Shown piece by piece: positions 11,675 to 21,400 of a DNA stretch of 64,000 nt. The notes below the pieces were generated by a model. That model was not told the DNA's origin, searched no databases, and worked only from the letters and a program-made list of their open reading frames with translations. The stretch is taken from assembly GCF_019160155.1 (NCBI RefSeq), contig NZ_JAFNIH010000044.1, positions 1 through 64,000 on the forward strand. Reading direction: 5' to 3'. The stretch comes from Pinisolibacter aquiterrae (lineage in GTDB: Bacteria; Pseudomonadota; Alphaproteobacteria; Rhizobiales; Ancalomicrobiaceae). How positions within the stretch are numbered: position 1 is the stretch's first letter; every line of letters begins with the position of its first letter. The position numbers and the translations under genes are program-made.

Positions 11675-12388
11675 TCAGACCCTGCGGAAGATCAGATAGG
11701 CCGGCGTCCGGCCCTCACGGATCGCCTTCTGCTCGTAGCGGGTTCCCGGCCAGCCGGCCCAGGGCCTTCGCCAATCGTCGGCGATCTCGGCGGTCCATTC
11801 GAAGGCCGGATGACGCGGCACGCGGGCGAGCGTCCAGTCGACGTAGGGCGCCCAATCGGAGGCGAAGCGGAACTCGCCGCCGGGGCGCAGGACGCGCGCG
11901 ATCCGGTCGAGATTGCCCTTGTCGACGAAGCGGCGCTTCCAATGGCGCTTCTTCGGCCAGGGATCGGCGTAGAGCAGATAGAAGCGGCCGAGCGAGGCGG
12001 GGGCGAGCGCGTCGAGCAGCGGCACCGAATCGGCATGGTGCATGCGGATGCGGTCCTCGAGCCCGGCCTCGTGGACGGCGACCAGGGCCTTGGCCATGCC
12101 GTTGACGAAGGGTTCGGCGCCGATGAAGCCGATCTCCGGGTTGGCCTTCGCGGTCTCGATCAGATGTTCACCACCGCCGAAGCCGCTCTCCATCCAGACG
12201 TCCTCGACCGGCGTCTCGAAGAGGGCGCGCGGATCGATCGGCGGCGCGGAGAGGTCGACGGCGAGGCGCGGCAGCAGGTCCTCGATCGCGGTCGCCTGAC
12301 CGAGACGCAGGGCCTTGCCCTTGCGGCGGCCGTAGAAGGCGGCGGCGCGAGCCTCGGTCTCGTCGGAGAGCGGATCGGTTGGGATCAC
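11675..12388 (-). CDS. trmB: tRNA (guanine(46)-N7)-methyltransferase
   Basis: 237 residues with a GTG start. TrmB uses S-adenosylmethionine to methylate G46 in the tRNA variable loop. Family motifs: [13 protein letters not shown] at the N-terminus, the SAM-binding [19 protein letters not shown] and IGAEPFVNG, and the signature [37 protein letters not shown] closes the protein, as in other TrmB enzymes. It follows metK, the SAM-producing enzyme, by 75 bp in the same direction, with a stem-loop in between. Confidence 0.96.
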   Translation of the reverse strand: MIPTDPLSDETEARAAAFYGRRKGKALRLGQATAIEDLLPRLAVDLSAPPIDPRALFETPVEDVWMESGFGGGEHLIETAKANPEIGFIGAEPFVNGMAKALVAVHEAGLEDRIRMHHADSVPLLDALAPASLGRFYLLYADPWPKKRHWKRRFVDKGNLDRIARVLRPGGEFRFASDWAPYVDWTLARVPRHPAFEWTAEIADDWRRPWAGWPGTRYEQKAIREGRTPAYLIFRRV

Positions 12389-12410
12389 GGTGCGGCACCC
12401 GGCAATGAAG

Positions 12411-12443
12411 GAGGCGCACGCGGGGACGGCCCACGTGCGCCTC
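12411..12443 (-). terminator. Stem-loop between metK and trmB
   Basis: GAGGCGCACG (12411-12420) and CGTGCGCCTC (12434-12443) form a perfect 10-bp stem with a 13-nt loop. On the minus strand it follows the metK stop and is followed by CTTCATTG, not a strong T run, so it may be a weak terminator or an RNA 3'-end stabiliser. Confidence 0.5.
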
Positions 12444-12463
12444 GGATCGTCTCGGAGGTCGGC

Positions 12464-13660
12464 TCAGGCGCCGACGGCGGTCTTCAGCGCGTCGACGAGA
12501 TCGGTCTTCTCCCAGGAGAAGCCGCCGTCGGCGGCGGGCGCGCGGCCGAAATGGCCGTAGGCCGAGGTGCGGGCATAGATCGGCTTGTGGAGGCCGAGGT
12601 GCTCGCGGATGCCGCGCGGCGAGAGGTTCATCACCTCGCGCGCGGCCTTCTCGATCGCCGCTTCCTCGACCTTGCCGGTGCCGTGCAGGTCGCAATAGAC
12701 CGCGAGCGGCTGCGACACGCCGATGGCGTAGGCGAGCTGGATGGTGGCGCGGTCGGCGAGGCCGGCGGCGACCACGTTCTTGGCGAGATAGCGCGCGGCA
12801 TAGGCGGCGGAGCGATCGACCTTGGTCGGGTCCTTGCCGGAGAAGGCGCCGCCGCCGTGCGGGGCCGCGCCGCCGTAGGTGTCGACGATGATCTTGCGGC
12901 CGGTCAGGCCGCAGTCGCCGTCGGGACCGCCGATGACGAACTTGCCGGTCGGGTTGACGTGCCAGATCGTCGCGGCGTCGACCCAACCCTTCGGCAGGGT
13001 CGCGGTGATGTAGGGCTCGACGATGGCGCGGATGTCGGCCGAGGTCAGCGTCTCGTCGAGATGCTGGGTCGAGAGCACGATCTGGGCGGCGCGAACCGGC
13101 TTGCCGTTCTCGTAGGCGACGGTGACCTGGCTCTTGGCGTCGGGGCCGAGCATCTTGAGCGGGCCGGCCTTGCGAGCGATCGCCAGATCCTCGAGGATCT
13201 TGTGGGCATAGTAGATCGGCGCCGGCATCAGCTCCGGCGTCTCGCGGCAGGCGTAGCCGAACATGATGCCCTGGTCGCCGGCGCCCTCGTCCTTGTTGCC
13301 GGCCGCGTCGACACCGACGGCGATGTCGGCGGACTGGGGATGCAGCAGCACCTCGATGTCGGCATATTCCCAATGGAAGCCGTCCTGCTCGTAGCCGATG
13401 TCGCGGATGGCGAGCCGCGCCAGATGGCTGAGCAGATCGTGGGTGATGGCGGCGGGACCGCGGGTCTCGCCGGCGATCACCACGCGATTGGTGGTGGCCA
13501 TCGTCTCGGCCGCGACGCGCAGATGCGCGGGATCCCATCCGAGTTCCGGTCCGATCCGGAAGAAGGCGTCGACGATCTCGTCGGAGATGCGGTCACAGAC
13601 CTTGTCGGGATGACCTTCGGAGACGGATTCGGAGGTGAAGAGATAGCTCGCGCGAGACAC
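12464..13660 (-). CDS. metK: S-adenosylmethionine synthetase
   Basis: 398 residues, normal for MetK, which makes SAM from methionine and ATP. Start is the GTG giving (M)[20 protein letters not shown], which aligns with the standard N-terminus; the frame stays open for 42 codons further but that stretch has no MetK-like content. Visible motifs: [29 protein letters not shown] in the form [17 protein letters not shown], and [17 protein letters not shown] good promoter lies about 130-160 bp upstream, leaving a long leader. Its neighbours, the PhrR/PraR-like regulator, lnt and trmB, are conserved in rhizobia. Confidence 0.97.
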   Translation of the reverse strand: MSRASYLFTSESVSEGHPDKVCDRISDEIVDAFFRIGPELGWDPAHLRVAAETMATTNRVVIAGETRGPAAITHDLLSHLARLAIRDIGYEQDGFHWEYADIEVLLHPQSADIAVGVDAAGNKDEGAGDQGIMFGYACRETPELMPAPIYYAHKILEDLAIARKAGPLKMLGPDAKSQVTVAYENGKPVRAAQIVLSTQHLDETLTSADIRAIVEPYITATLPKGWVDAATIWHVNPTGKFVIGGPDGDCGLTGRKIIVDTYGGAAPHGGGAFSGKDPTKVDRSAAYAARYLAKNVVAAGLADRATIQLAYAIGVSQPLAVYCDLHGTGKVEEAAIEKAAREVMNLSPRGIREHLGLHKPIYARTSAYGHFGRAPAADGGFSWEKTDLVDALKTAVGA

Positions 13661-13787
13661 GTCTTCGGTTCTCTTTGAATGAGCCGGTCGGCAGGCCGTC
13701 GAAGGCGCGACGTCGGCGGGAACACAGGCCCGGGCCGGGTGGCCGAACCTGCCCTCGCCCGGCGATTTCCCGGCCGAAAGGCCCACT

Positions 13788-13817
13788 CGTTTAGCAACGC
13801 CTGTGCAATGCGGTCAA
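13788..13817 (-). promoter_or_regulatory. metK: Sigma70-type promoter of metK
   Basis: Minus strand TTGACC (13812-13817) and TAAACG (13788-13793) with an 18-bp spacer. The -35 is one base from consensus and is preceded by C, as in alphaproteobacterial cTTGAC promoters. Predicted transcript start near 13781, about 120 nt before the metK GTG. Confidence 0.6.
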
Positions 13818-13863
13818 GCGCCGGCACCGGCTCGGAGCGTCGCGGCGGGCGTCGAGGCCGACA

Positions 13864-13894
13864 CGAACGCCCGCGGATCGACCGCGGGCGTTCG
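13864..13894 (-). terminator. 13-bp perfect stem-loop after the HTH regulator gene
   Basis: CGAACGCCCGCGG (13864-13876), loop ATCGA, CCGCGGGCGTTCG (13882-13894). It is very stable, sits about 80 bp after the HTH gene stop and 47 bp upstream of the metK -35. There is no T tract on either strand, so it may end HTH-gene transcripts only with help or protect their 3' ends. Confidence 0.55.
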
Positions 13895-13971
13895 AAATCG
13901 AGCGCGCGAGACGCTCTCCGAGCGGGTTCACGACGTTTCGACACGGCCGAAACCTCGCGAGCCCCCGGGTC

Positions 13972-14388
13972 TCACTCCTCCTCGTCGCCGGCCATCGCCT
14001 TGACGAGTTCGACCACCTTGCGACGCTGCTTGGCGTCCTTGATGCGAATGAAGGCCTTGTTGAGCGAGAGACCCTCGGAGGACGACAGGAAGTCGACCAC
14101 GTAGGACGCGGACTGCGGCTCGTCGAAACCCTGATCGCCGGCGACCGGCGCGTTGCCCGGCGCGTCCTCGAAAAAGAAGGCGACCGGCACGCTCAAGACT
14201 CGAGCGATGGCCTGGAGTCGGCTGGCGCCGATACGATTGGTGCCCTTCTCGTATTTCTGAATCTGCTGGAAGGTGATGCCGAGATGCTCGCCGAGTTTTT
14301 CCTGACTCATTCCGAGCATCATGCGACGGAGCCGAACTCGACTGCCGACATGAATGTCGATCGGATTGGGGGATTTCTTACTGGCCAT
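13972..14388 (-). CDS. XRE-family transcriptional regulator, PhrR/PraR-like
   Basis: 138 residues with the start MASKKSPNPIDIHVGSRVRL. A Cro/CI helix-turn-helix covers about residues 12-68 (RMMLGMSQEKLGEHLGITFQ, IQKYEKGTNRIGASRLQ), followed by VPVAFFFEDAPG and a C-terminal FLSSSEGLSLNKAF..IKDAKQRRKVVELV. This is the conserved rhizobial HTH protein known as PhrR/PraR, linked to pH response, quorum sensing and biofilm control. I chose the ATG at 14388 over 14394 because AAAGG is correctly spaced only from 14388. It lies between lnt and metK, like phrR next to actA (lnt) in Sinorhizobium. Confidence 0.85.
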   Translation of the reverse strand: MASKKSPNPIDIHVGSRVRLRRMMLGMSQEKLGEHLGITFQQIQKYEKGTNRIGASRLQAIARVLSVPVAFFFEDAPGNAPVAGDQGFDEPQSASYVVDFLSSSEGLSLNKAFIRIKDAKQRRKVVELVKAMAGDEEE

Positions 14389-14584
14389 ATCCATGCCTTT
14401 GCTTTTCTTTGGTATGTTTCGACTCGACATCGAAGCGTTTCGCAGGGGACGACTTCGATCGATGCCGCGGCGGCCATTTCGCATGTCCTCATGTATCCGG
14501 AGAGTTACCGAATACGATCCCGAGGGGATCACCGAGTCATCGGTGCAGGATCCGAACAGGTCCAACTCGCCATCCGCTGGCCGA

Positions 14585-14613
14585 ACATTGTGAGCGCACG
14601 CGCGCGAAGTCAA
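14585..14613 (-). promoter_or_regulatory. Candidate promoter of the PhrR/PraR-like regulator
   Basis: Minus strand TTGACT (14608-14613), 17-bp spacer, then CAATGT (14585-14590). The -35 is strong, the -10 weak. It gives a leader of about 190 nt carrying an ATCGAAG/CTTCGAT inverted repeat (14429-14435, 14453-14459) that could be an operator or hairpin. Confidence 0.4.
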
Positions 14614-14620
14614 CGATGCC

Positions 14621-16255
14621 CTAACCGACAGGATGAATGCGTCTGTAACCTGCCCACGAAAAAGCGGTTAACGCGAGTACCAGGGACGGCAACATACCCC
14701 AACGTGAGAAGACCGTGGGGGCGGCGGGGCGCGGCAGATCGGCGTCGACGATGCCGGTGGCCCCCAGCGTGAGGCTCGCCACAAGGCGTCCGTTGCCGTC
14801 GATCACCGCCGAAATTCCGTTGTTGGCGGCGCGAACCACCGGCAGCCCCTCCTCCACCGCGCGCAGTCGCGCCTGATGCAGGTGCTGCCAGGGACCCGGC
14901 GTCATGCCGTACCAGGCATCGTTGGTGACGTTGAGCATCCACTGCGGCGGATGCGCGCGGTCGACCACCCGGCCGGGGAAGACGATCTCGTAACAGACCA
15001 GCGGCGCGAAGGACGGCAGGCCGGCGATCTCGATCGTGCGCAGGCCCGGCCCGGCGCTGTAGCCGCCGCGCAGCTTGGTCAGCTGGCGCAGGCCGATCGA
15101 TTCCAGAAGATCCTGGAACGGCAGGTATTCGCCGAAGGGCACCAGATGGGCCTTGTCGTAGGCGGCGAGGATCTCGGCGCCGCGACCGAGGGCGTAGATC
15201 GAATTGTAGTAGCGATGGCGGACCTCGCCGGCGGCGGGGGCCTCGGCCCGCACCGCGCCGGTGAGGAGGGTCGTGTGATCGCCGATCAGCTGGGCGATGG
15301 TGGAGAGCGCCCAGGGCTCGTTGGTGAGCAGGAAGGGAAAGGCCGATTCCGGCCACACCAGATGGGTGATGCCGGGGATGCCCTTGGCACCGCCGCGCAG
15401 ACCGTCGGGCAGCGGCTTGCCGGAAGCGTCGAGGGCGGGGCGCGAGGACAGTTCGACGTAGCGCTCGACCGTCTCGGTCTTGAACTCCGGCCGCCACTTC
15501 GCCCATTGGTCGATCGCCGGCTGGACGAGACGCAGGTGGACGTCGGGGACGAATTCGGTCCGGGCCTCGTGCAGCCGCAGCGCGCCGAAGGCGACGACGC
15601 CGACGAAGACCACCGCCGTCGCGGCGGCGAAGCGGCGATCGGCGCGCGCGCCCCGGGAGAGGACCGCCGGCGCGGCGAAGACCATCACCGCCAGAAGCGT
15701 CAGGCCGTAGCCGCCGAGGATCGCGTCGATCTGCATCATCGGCTCGTTGGCGGCGAAGCCGTAGCCGATCAGATTCCAGGGAAAGCCGGTCAGGACGTGG
15801 CCGCGCAGCCAGTCGGCGACGAAGAAGCCCAGCGCCAGCGCCGCGATCCGGGCCGGACCGTCGCTCCACAGGAGACGGGCGATCGCGGCGGCGAGGCCGT
15901 GGAAGAGGCCGAGGCCGATCGACATCACCGCCAGCGCGATCGGCAGCAGCCAGCCGAATTCGGCAATATCGACCAGGAAGGCCGCGCCGATCCACCACAA
16001 TCCCGCGAGGAACCAGCCGAAACCGAAGGCCCAGCCGATCAGGAAGGCCGGCCCGAGCCGCGTCAGGCGGCCGCCGCCCTTCAGATCGGCGGCGCCGTCG
16101 AGCGCCCACACCAGCACCGGGAAGGAGATCCACAGCACCGGGAAGACGTGGAACGGCGCCAGGGACAGGGCGCCGATCGCGCCGGCGAGGGCGACCACCG
16201 CGGCTCGTCGCCAGCCCCACGACAGAGTGACGGCATGCGCCGTTCGTTCGAGCAC
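14621..16255 (-). CDS. lnt: Apolipoprotein N-acyltransferase
   Basis: 544 residues. Lnt adds the third acyl chain to the N-terminal cysteine of lipoproteins at the periplasmic face of the inner membrane. About six N-terminal membrane helices (residues ~18-225), then a nitrilase-like domain with the catalytic triad in place: Glu303 (WPESAFP), Lys368 (YDKAHLVPFGEYLPF) and Cys421 (APLVCYEIVFP). A last helix spans about 518-537. The Sinorhizobium ortholog is ActA, needed for acid tolerance and adjacent to phrR, as here. It is 71 bp downstream of corC in the same direction. Confidence 0.96.
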   Translation of the reverse strand: MLERTAHAVTLSWGWRRAAVVALAGAIGALSLAPFHVFPVLWISFPVLVWALDGAADLKGGGRLTRLGPAFLIGWAFGFGWFLAGLWWIGAAFLVDIAEFGWLLPIALAVMSIGLGLFHGLAAAIARLLWSDGPARIAALALGFFVADWLRGHVLTGFPWNLIGYGFAANEPMMQIDAILGGYGLTLLAVMVFAAPAVLSRGARADRRFAAATAVVFVGVVAFGALRLHEARTEFVPDVHLRLVQPAIDQWAKWRPEFKTETVERYVELSSRPALDASGKPLPDGLRGGAKGIPGITHLVWPESAFPFLLTNEPWALSTIAQLIGDHTTLLTGAVRAEAPAAGEVRHRYYNSIYALGRGAEILAAYDKAHLVPFGEYLPFQDLLESIGLRQLTKLRGGYSAGPGLRTIEIAGLPSFAPLVCYEIVFPGRVVDRAHPPQWMLNVTNDAWYGMTPGPWQHLHQARLRAVEEGLPVVRAANNGISAVIDGNGRLVASLTLGATGIVDADLPRPAAPTVFSRWGMLPSLVLALTAFSWAGYRRIHPVG

Positions 16256-16326
16256 GGGCGGGGTCTCCCTCGCGAATCACGCCGCCCCTCGCGGCCGCCC
16301 CACCTCGTGCGGAGGGCGGCGGGCCG

Positions 16327-17322
16327 TCAAGTCGCTTCGCCCTCGCTCGGCTCGATCCGACGCAGACCGAGGCGTTTCAGCCGCCGTTGATCGGCGTCGA
16401 GAATCTCCACCGCCAGATCGGGCAGGCGCTCGGAGAGGAAGGTCTCGCCGACGGCCGGCACGCGGCCGGCGAGCGAGACGACGAGGCCGCCGATGGTCTC
16501 GACCTCCTCGTCGAGACCGACGCCGGAGAAGTCCCAGCCGGTGGCCTCGGCGGTGTCGTCGAGTTCGGCGCGCGCATCGACGATCCAGCGGCCGGGGCCG
16601 GCGGCGACGATCACGTCGTGTTCGTCCTCGTCGTGCTCGTCCTCGATGTCGCCGACCACGGTCTCGACGATGTCCTCCATCGAGATGAGGCCGTCGACAC
16701 CGCCGTATTCGTCGATCACCAGGGCCATCTGGATGCGCTGCGACTGCATGCGCGCCAGGAGGTCGCTCGCCGGCATGGTGCCGGGCACGAACAGCACCGG
16801 GCGCACCAGCCCGGTGTCGGCGAGGCGGGCGGAGAGGTCCGCGCGGGCGAGATCGAGACGGGGATCGTCGTCGTCGCCGAGGCGGGCGGCGCGCGTGACG
16901 TGGCTCATCAGATCGCGGATGTGGATCATGCCGACGGCCTCGTCGAGGCTCTCGCGATAGACCGGCATGCGGGAATGGCCGGAGGCCATGAAGGCGAGCA
17001 GCAGGCGCTCGAGCGTGGTGGCCTCGTCGATGCCCTCGATGTCGGCGCGCGCCACCATGACGTCGTCGACCCGGGTCTCGCGCAGCCGCAGGATGTTGCG
17101 GATCATCTCGCGCTCTTCGGCCGAGAATCCGCCTTCCCCGGTGTCGTCCAGGGCGCTCTCGAGATTTTCGCGGAGATCGGCGGCGGTCGGCTTCCACCCC
17201 ACCACCGCGCGCAGTCGATCGATCCAGCTCTCGCTCGATCGGAGGGGAGGTTCACCACGGGTGTCGGAGGCCTTGGCCGCCTCGCCCGTGGTGCCGGTAC
17301 TCTGGGAATGCGCGTCGGTCAT
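16327..17322 (-). CDS. corC: CorC/TlyC-type CBS-domain protein
   Basis: 331 residues. Two CBS domains cover about residues 80-210 (RVDDVMVARADIEGID, SGHSRMPVYRESLDEAVGMI and MALVIDEYGGVDGLIS), followed by a CorC-HlyC domain (about 225-315, WIVDARAELDDTAEATG and IGGLVVSLAGRVPAVGE). There is no membrane domain, so it is the soluble CorC form rather than the DUF21 form. CorC proteins are associated with Mg/Co efflux, and the gene is a constant neighbour of lnt and ybeY. Its biochemical function is not settled. Confidence 0.9.
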   Translation of the reverse strand: MTDAHSQSTGTTGEAAKASDTRGEPPLRSSESWIDRLRAVVGWKPTAADLRENLESALDDTGEGGFSAEEREMIRNILRLRETRVDDVMVARADIEGIDEATTLERLLLAFMASGHSRMPVYRESLDEAVGMIHIRDLMSHVTRAARLGDDDDPRLDLARADLSARLADTGLVRPVLFVPGTMPASDLLARMQSQRIQMALVIDEYGGVDGLISMEDIVETVVGDIEDEHDEDEHDVIVAAGPGRWIVDARAELDDTAEATGWDFSGVGLDEEVETIGGLVVSLAGRVPAVGETFLSERLPDLAVEILDADQRRLKRLGLRRIEPSEGEAT

Positions 17323-17397
17323 CTCACGTCGATCTCTCTGGGGTCTTCCAAATGCCGGGCCCCGTCCGCGAATGGTGCGGCGGCGCGGGCGCGCCTG

Positions 17398-17901
17398 TCA
17401 ATCGATCGCTTCGCCGTAGGGGTCGGCGATGCCGAGGCCGGCGAGGATCTCGGTCTCCAGCGCCTCCATTTCCTCGGCCTCCGCGTCGGTCTCGTGATCG
17501 AAACCGAAGAGGTGGAGAAGGCCGTGGACGAGGAGGTGGGCGAAGTGATCGTCGAAGCGCTTGCCCTCGTCGGCGGCCTCGCGGGCGGTCGTCTCGCGGG
17601 CGACGGCGACGTCGCCGAGAAGGGGGCCGGGCTCGTCGTCCTCGTCGGCGGCGGGAAAGGAGAGGACGTTGGTCGGCTTGTCCTGGTCGCGCCAAGTGCG
17701 GTTCAACACGCGGACATGGGCGTCGTCGGTCAGGAGCAGCGACAGTTCGGCCCCCTCCGGCACGATCAGCTCGGGCCGGGCGGCGACGGCGGCGGCGACG
17801 CGCTCGACGAGCGGGCGCCACGCCGCCTCCTCGCCCCAGTCGCCGGCCTCGACGGTCGCCTCGACCGTGATCGCGGGCGCGGGGTTCGTCGTCGCGCTCA
17901 C
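17398..17901 (-). CDS. ybeY: Endoribonuclease YbeY (16S rRNA 3'-end maturation)
   Basis: 167 residues with a GTG start that overlaps the phoH stop by 4 bp (GTGA), so the pair is translationally coupled. The zinc site HLLVHGLLHLFGFDH carries the three conserved histidines of the UPF0054 metalloprotein family; upstream are NRTWRDQDKPTNVLSFP and LLGDVAVA. YbeY takes part in 16S rRNA 3' maturation and ribosome quality control. A fused reading frame continues upstream through phoH in another phase, but only this part is YbeY. Confidence 0.95.
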   Translation of the reverse strand: MSATTNPAPAITVEATVEAGDWGEEAAWRPLVERVAAAVAARPELIVPEGAELSLLLTDDAHVRVLNRTWRDQDKPTNVLSFPAADEDDEPGPLLGDVAVARETTAREAADEGKRFDDHFAHLLVHGLLHLFGFDHETDAEAEEMEALETEILAGLGIADPYGEAID

Positions 17902-19055
17902 GACCGGCCTCCACCGCCCTGGAGGGTGGGGTCGATGCCGTATTTGTCGCGCAGGTCGCGCTCGGCGTTCGCCCGTTCGGCCTTCTCGGCCGCCCACCGC
18001 TCGCGGATCTCGCGTTCGACGGCGAGCTTCTCGCGCGAGGCGTCGTCGTAGGCCTTGACGATGCGGGCGACCAGTTCGTGGCGGACCACGTCCTTCTCGG
18101 TGAAGTTCACCCGGATCATCCCGTCCATGCCGGCGAGGATCTCGAGCGCGTCGACGAGGCCCGACCGCGTGCCGGGCGGCAGGTCGACCTGGGTCGGATC
18201 GCCGGTGACGATCATCTTGGAGTTCTCGCCGAGGCGCGTCAGGAACATCTTCATCTGCATCGCCGTGCAGTTCTGCGCCTCGTCGAGCAGCACCACCGCG
18301 TTCGAGAGCGTCCGGCCGCGCATGAAGGCGAGCGGCGCCACCTCGATCATGCCGGACTGGAGGCCGCGCTCGACCTTCTCCGCCGGCATCATGTCGTAGA
18401 GCGCGTCGTAGAGGGGCCGCAGATAGGGATCGACCTTCTCCTTCATGTCGCCGGGCAGGAAGCCGAGGCGCTCGCCGGCCTCGACCGCCGGACGCGACAG
18501 GACCAGGCGATCGACGTCGCCGCGCTCGATCAGCGCCGCCGCATAGGCGACCGCCAGATAGGTCTTGCCGGTGCCGGCCGGGCCGATGCCGAAGACGAGG
18601 TCGGCGCGGTCCATGGCGCGGACATAGGCGTCCTGGGCGGGCGTGCGGGCGGAGACGGTCTTGCGGCGGGTCGAGATCTGGGCCGGCGTGAAGCGGGCCT
18701 TGGGCTCGAGGGTCGGCAGCGGCAGCTGTTCGGCCTCGTTCTCGGCCATGCGGATGGCACCGTCGACGTCGCCGGGGTGAACGTCGTGGCCCTCCTGGAG
18801 GCGATCCCAAAGGGTCTCGAGCACGCGGCGGGCCTGATCGCAGGCCTCGTGGCCGCCCTTCACCGTCACCTGATTGCCGTGGGCGATCACGGTGACGTGG
18901 AGGCGACGCTCGATCTCGGCCAGATTCTGGTCGAACTGGCCGAACAGATCCGACACCAGCCGATTGTCGTCGAAGGCGAGGACGACATGGGTCAGGTCCG
19001 AGGCGTGGCCCGTCACCGGGAAGTTCGAGGACGACGGGCGCTTCGCATCGCTCAC
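17898..19055 (-). CDS. phoH: PhoH-like ATPase
   Basis: 385 residues. A KH-like N-terminal region (about 20-90) precedes a PhoH ATPase domain with Walker A GPAGTGKT (158-165), [18 protein letters not shown], and the Walker B stretch [12 protein letters not shown]. PhoH ATPases are thought to act in RNA metabolism together with YbeY, matching the fixed phoH-ybeY pairing. The GTG start overlaps the miaB stop by 4 bp (GTGA) and its own stop overlaps ybeY by 4 bp, so miaB-phoH-ybeY form one coupled unit. Precise role unknown. Confidence 0.94.
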   Translation of the reverse strand: MSDAKRPSSSNFPVTGHASDLTHVVLAFDDNRLVSDLFGQFDQNLAEIERRLHVTVIAHGNQVTVKGGHEACDQARRVLETLWDRLQEGHDVHPGDVDGAIRMAENEAEQLPLPTLEPKARFTPAQISTRRKTVSARTPAQDAYVRAMDRADLVFGIGPAGTGKTYLAVAYAAALIERGDVDRLVLSRPAVEAGERLGFLPGDMKEKVDPYLRPLYDALYDMMPAEKVERGLQSGMIEVAPLAFMRGRTLSNAVVLLDEAQNCTAMQMKMFLTRLGENSKMIVTGDPTQVDLPPGTRSGLVDALEILAGMDGMIRVNFTEKDVVRHELVARIVKAYDDASREKLAVEREIRERWAAEKAERANAERDLRDKYGIDPTLQGGGGRS

Positions 19056-20449
19056 TGGGCAACTCCGTGGACGGAGACCGGGGGTTCGCTCCTCGACGGC
19101 GGATCGAGCAGCGCGGCGGAGAGGGAATTGGCGGCGACCGCCTCGACGCGGACCGGAACGATCCGCCCGAGGAGTTCACTCGGGGCCTCGAGATGCACCG
19201 CCTGGAGCCAGGGCGAGCGGCCGGCGAGCTGGCCGGGACGGCGGCCCGGCTTCTCGAGCAGGACGTCCATGGTCATGCCGAGACGTGACAGATTGAAGGC
19301 GCGCGTCGCCGCGTCGATCGCCGCCTGGAGCCGGGCGAGACGCTCGATCTTGACGCCTTCCGCTATCTGATCGGCCTCGCCGGCCGCCGGCGTGCCGGGG
19401 CGGGCGGAATATTTGAACGAGAAGGCGGAGGCGTAGCCGACCTCCTCGACGATCCGCAGCGTCGCCTGGAAATCCTCTTCCGTCTCGCCGGGGAAGCCGA
19501 CGATGAAGTCGCCGGAGAGCGCCATGTCCGGGCGGGCGGCGCGGATCCGGTCGATCAGGCGGAGATAGTCGTCGCGGCCGTGGCGGCGGTTCATCGCCGC
19601 CAGGATCCGGTCGGAACCGGACTGCACCGGCAGATGCAGATAAGGCATCAGCTGGGGCAGATCGCGATGGGCGGCGATCAGATCGTCGCTCATGTCGCGG
19701 GGATGGCTGGTCGTGTAGCGGATGCGGTCGAGGCCGGGGATCTCGGCGAGTGCCCGGCACAGGCGGCCGAGGCCCCAGGCGGTGCCGTCGGGACCCTCCC
19801 CATGGAAGCCGTTGACGTTCTGTCCGAGCAGGGTCACCTCGCGGACCCCGGCATCGGCGAGCCGGCGGGCTTCGGCGAGAATGCGGTCGACCGGCCGCGA
19901 GGTCTCGACACCGCGGGTATAGGGCACGACGCAGAAGGTGCAGAACTTGTCGCAGCCCTCCTGCACCGTCAGGAAGGCGGTGAGACCGCGCGCGATGGTC
20001 TTCTCTCGGGTGGCGGGGGCGAGGTGATCGAACTTGTCCTCGACCGGGAACTCGGTCTCCACGACGCGGGCGCCGTTGCCGGTGCGGGTCAGGAGATCGG
20101 GCAGGTGATGATAGCTCTGCGGGCCGAACACCATGTCGACCACCGGCGCGCGGCGGGCGATCTCGCGACCCTCGGCCTGGGCGACGCAGCCGGCGACGCC
20201 GACGAGGAGCTTCTCGCCGCGCTCGGCCTTCTCGCTCTTCAGCACGCGCATGCGGCCGAGCTCGGAATAGACCTTCTCGGAGGCCTTCTCGCGAATGTGG
20301 CAGGTGTTGAGGATGACCAGATCGGCCTCCTCGGCGCTCGGTGCCTCGATCCATCCGAGCGGCGCCAGCGTGTCCGTCATACGCTCGCTGTCGTAGACGT
20401 TCATCTGGCAACCGTACGTCTTGATGAAGACCTTCTTCGTTTCGCTCAT
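19052..20449 (-). CDS. miaB: tRNA-2-methylthio-N6-dimethylallyladenosine synthase
   Basis: 465 residues from [20 protein letters not shown]. MiaB is a radical-SAM methylthiotransferase that converts i6A37 to ms2i6A37 in tRNAs reading UNN codons. Three N-terminal cysteines bind the auxiliary cluster (Cys14, Cys50 in NTCHIREKA, Cys88 in GCVAQ). The radical-SAM Cx3Cx2C is Cys166/170/173 ([17 protein letters not shown]). A TRAM domain occupies about residues 385-455. The frame is open for 35 codons upstream of the chosen ATG, but these are Arg-rich and unconserved. Coupled to phoH by a 4-bp overlap. Confidence 0.96.
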   Translation of the reverse strand: MSETKKVFIKTYGCQMNVYDSERMTDTLAPLGWIEAPSAEEADLVILNTCHIREKASEKVYSELGRMRVLKSEKAERGEKLLVGVAGCVAQAEGREIARRAPVVDMVFGPQSYHHLPDLLTRTGNGARVVETEFPVEDKFDHLAPATREKTIARGLTAFLTVQEGCDKFCTFCVVPYTRGVETSRPVDRILAEARRLADAGVREVTLLGQNVNGFHGEGPDGTAWGLGRLCRALAEIPGLDRIRYTTSHPRDMSDDLIAAHRDLPQLMPYLHLPVQSGSDRILAAMNRRHGRDDYLRLIDRIRAARPDMALSGDFIVGFPGETEEDFQATLRIVEEVGYASAFSFKYSARPGTPAAGEADQIAEGVKIERLARLQAAIDAATRAFNLSRLGMTMDVLLEKPGRRPGQLAGRSPWLQAVHLEAPSELLGRIVPVRVEAVAANSLSAALLDPPSRSEPPVSVHGVAQ

Positions 20450-20613
20450 CGACCGTCTTTTGAAAATCGGGCGGCGCGACCTCGGGCGGCCCTTGTTCCT
20501 CTTCGATCCTCTAGCGCAGATCGGGGGCGGGGAAAACAGCGCCGGCCGGCCCACCGGCGTTTTCCCGCGCGGCGTGGCCGGGCGGCGTCACGATCCGCCG
20601 GTCCGATCGGCGC

Positions 20614-21396
20614 TCACGGGCGCAGCACCCCGAGGAGATCGGCGCGCACCGCGCTCTCCAGATCGACGGCGAGCGCCTTGCGGTCGGTGCGGGTGTCGAA
20701 GGGCCGGGCCCGGCCCCAGACGATCTCCACGTCGATGCCGCCGGCCGTGAAGATGCCCCAGAGATGAGGCGGCAGGTCGACGTCGCCGGTCCAGCCGACG
20801 CGCGGGCGTTCGGCGCGGCCGATCGGCATGCCGGCGATGCGAGTATAGGCCACGGTCAGCGGCTGGACCCAGACCTCGGTGGCGCCGCCCTCGTCGATCG
20901 CCGCGCGGGCGGCGCCGAGCAGGGCGGAGCGGAACGGCAGCACGACGTCGCCGGTCGACGACGTGCCCTCGGGAAACAGCACCATGCAGTCGCCGGCGGC
21001 GAGGCGGCCGGCGAGTTCGCCGGTGGCACGGCCGGTGGCGGTGCGACGGGTGCGATCGACGAAGACCGAACGCTGCAATTTGGCGAAGAGGCCGAAGAGC
21101 GGCCAGGTCGCGACCTCGGACTTGGCGACGAAGGAGATCGGCATCAGGCTGGCGATGACGGGTATGTCGAGCCAGGAGACGTGATTGGGGGTCACCAACA
21201 ACGGTCGATCGGCGACCGGGGCGCCATGGACCGAGACGCGCACGCCCATCGCGGCGAGGGCGTTGCGATGCCACCAGATCGGCAGGCGGCGCGACAGGCG
21301 CCAACCGCGCCGCACCGCCAGCATCTGGGTGGGCAGGGCCACCAGCGTGACCGCGGCGAGCCGCGCGATCGCCAGGGCGGCGACGAAGCGCCTCAT
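20614..21396 (-). CDS. PlsC/OlsA-family lysophospholipid acyltransferase
   Basis: 260 residues. An N-terminal hydrophobic segment (about 5-28) precedes an acyltransferase domain with motif I NHVSWLD (catalytic His/Asp), motif II SVFVDRTRR, and motif III LFPEGTSSTG. The family esterifies lysophosphatidate or related lyso-lipids at the inner membrane. In Sinorhizobium the acyltransferase next to miaB is OlsA, which completes ornithine-lipid synthesis, and this gene has that position between miaB and the Fur gene. With olsB also in the window, OlsA activity is a good guess, but generic PlsC activity is not excluded. Confidence 0.88.
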   Translation of the reverse strand: MRRFVAALAIARLAAVTLVALPTQMLAVRRGWRLSRRLPIWWHRNALAAMGVRVSVHGAPVADRPLLVTPNHVSWLDIPVIASLMPISFVAKSEVATWPLFGLFAKLQRSVFVDRTRRTATGRATGELAGRLAAGDCMVLFPEGTSSTGDVVLPFRSALLGAARAAIDEGGATEVWVQPLTVAYTRIAGMPIGRAERPRVGWTGDVDLPPHLWGIFTAGGIDVEIVWGRARPFDTRTDRKALAVDLESAVRADLLGVLRP

Positions 21397-21400
21397 GACG

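Larger units (their letters stand above)
13661..13971. other. 311-bp gap between the HTH regulator and metK
   Basis: Contains the metK promoter (13788-13817), roughly 120 nt of metK leader and a 13-bp perfect stem-loop (13864-13894). No conserved open frame. The leader carries a short GGCC-TTTC-type hairpin, but I could not match it to the SAM-I or SAM-II riboswitch core motifs. Confidence 0.5.

Noticed and set aside
13661-13787. SAM riboswitch in the metK leader
   Set aside because: I could not find the conserved SAM-I kink-turn elements or the SAM-II core sequence. The leader is listed as interesting, not as a riboswitch.
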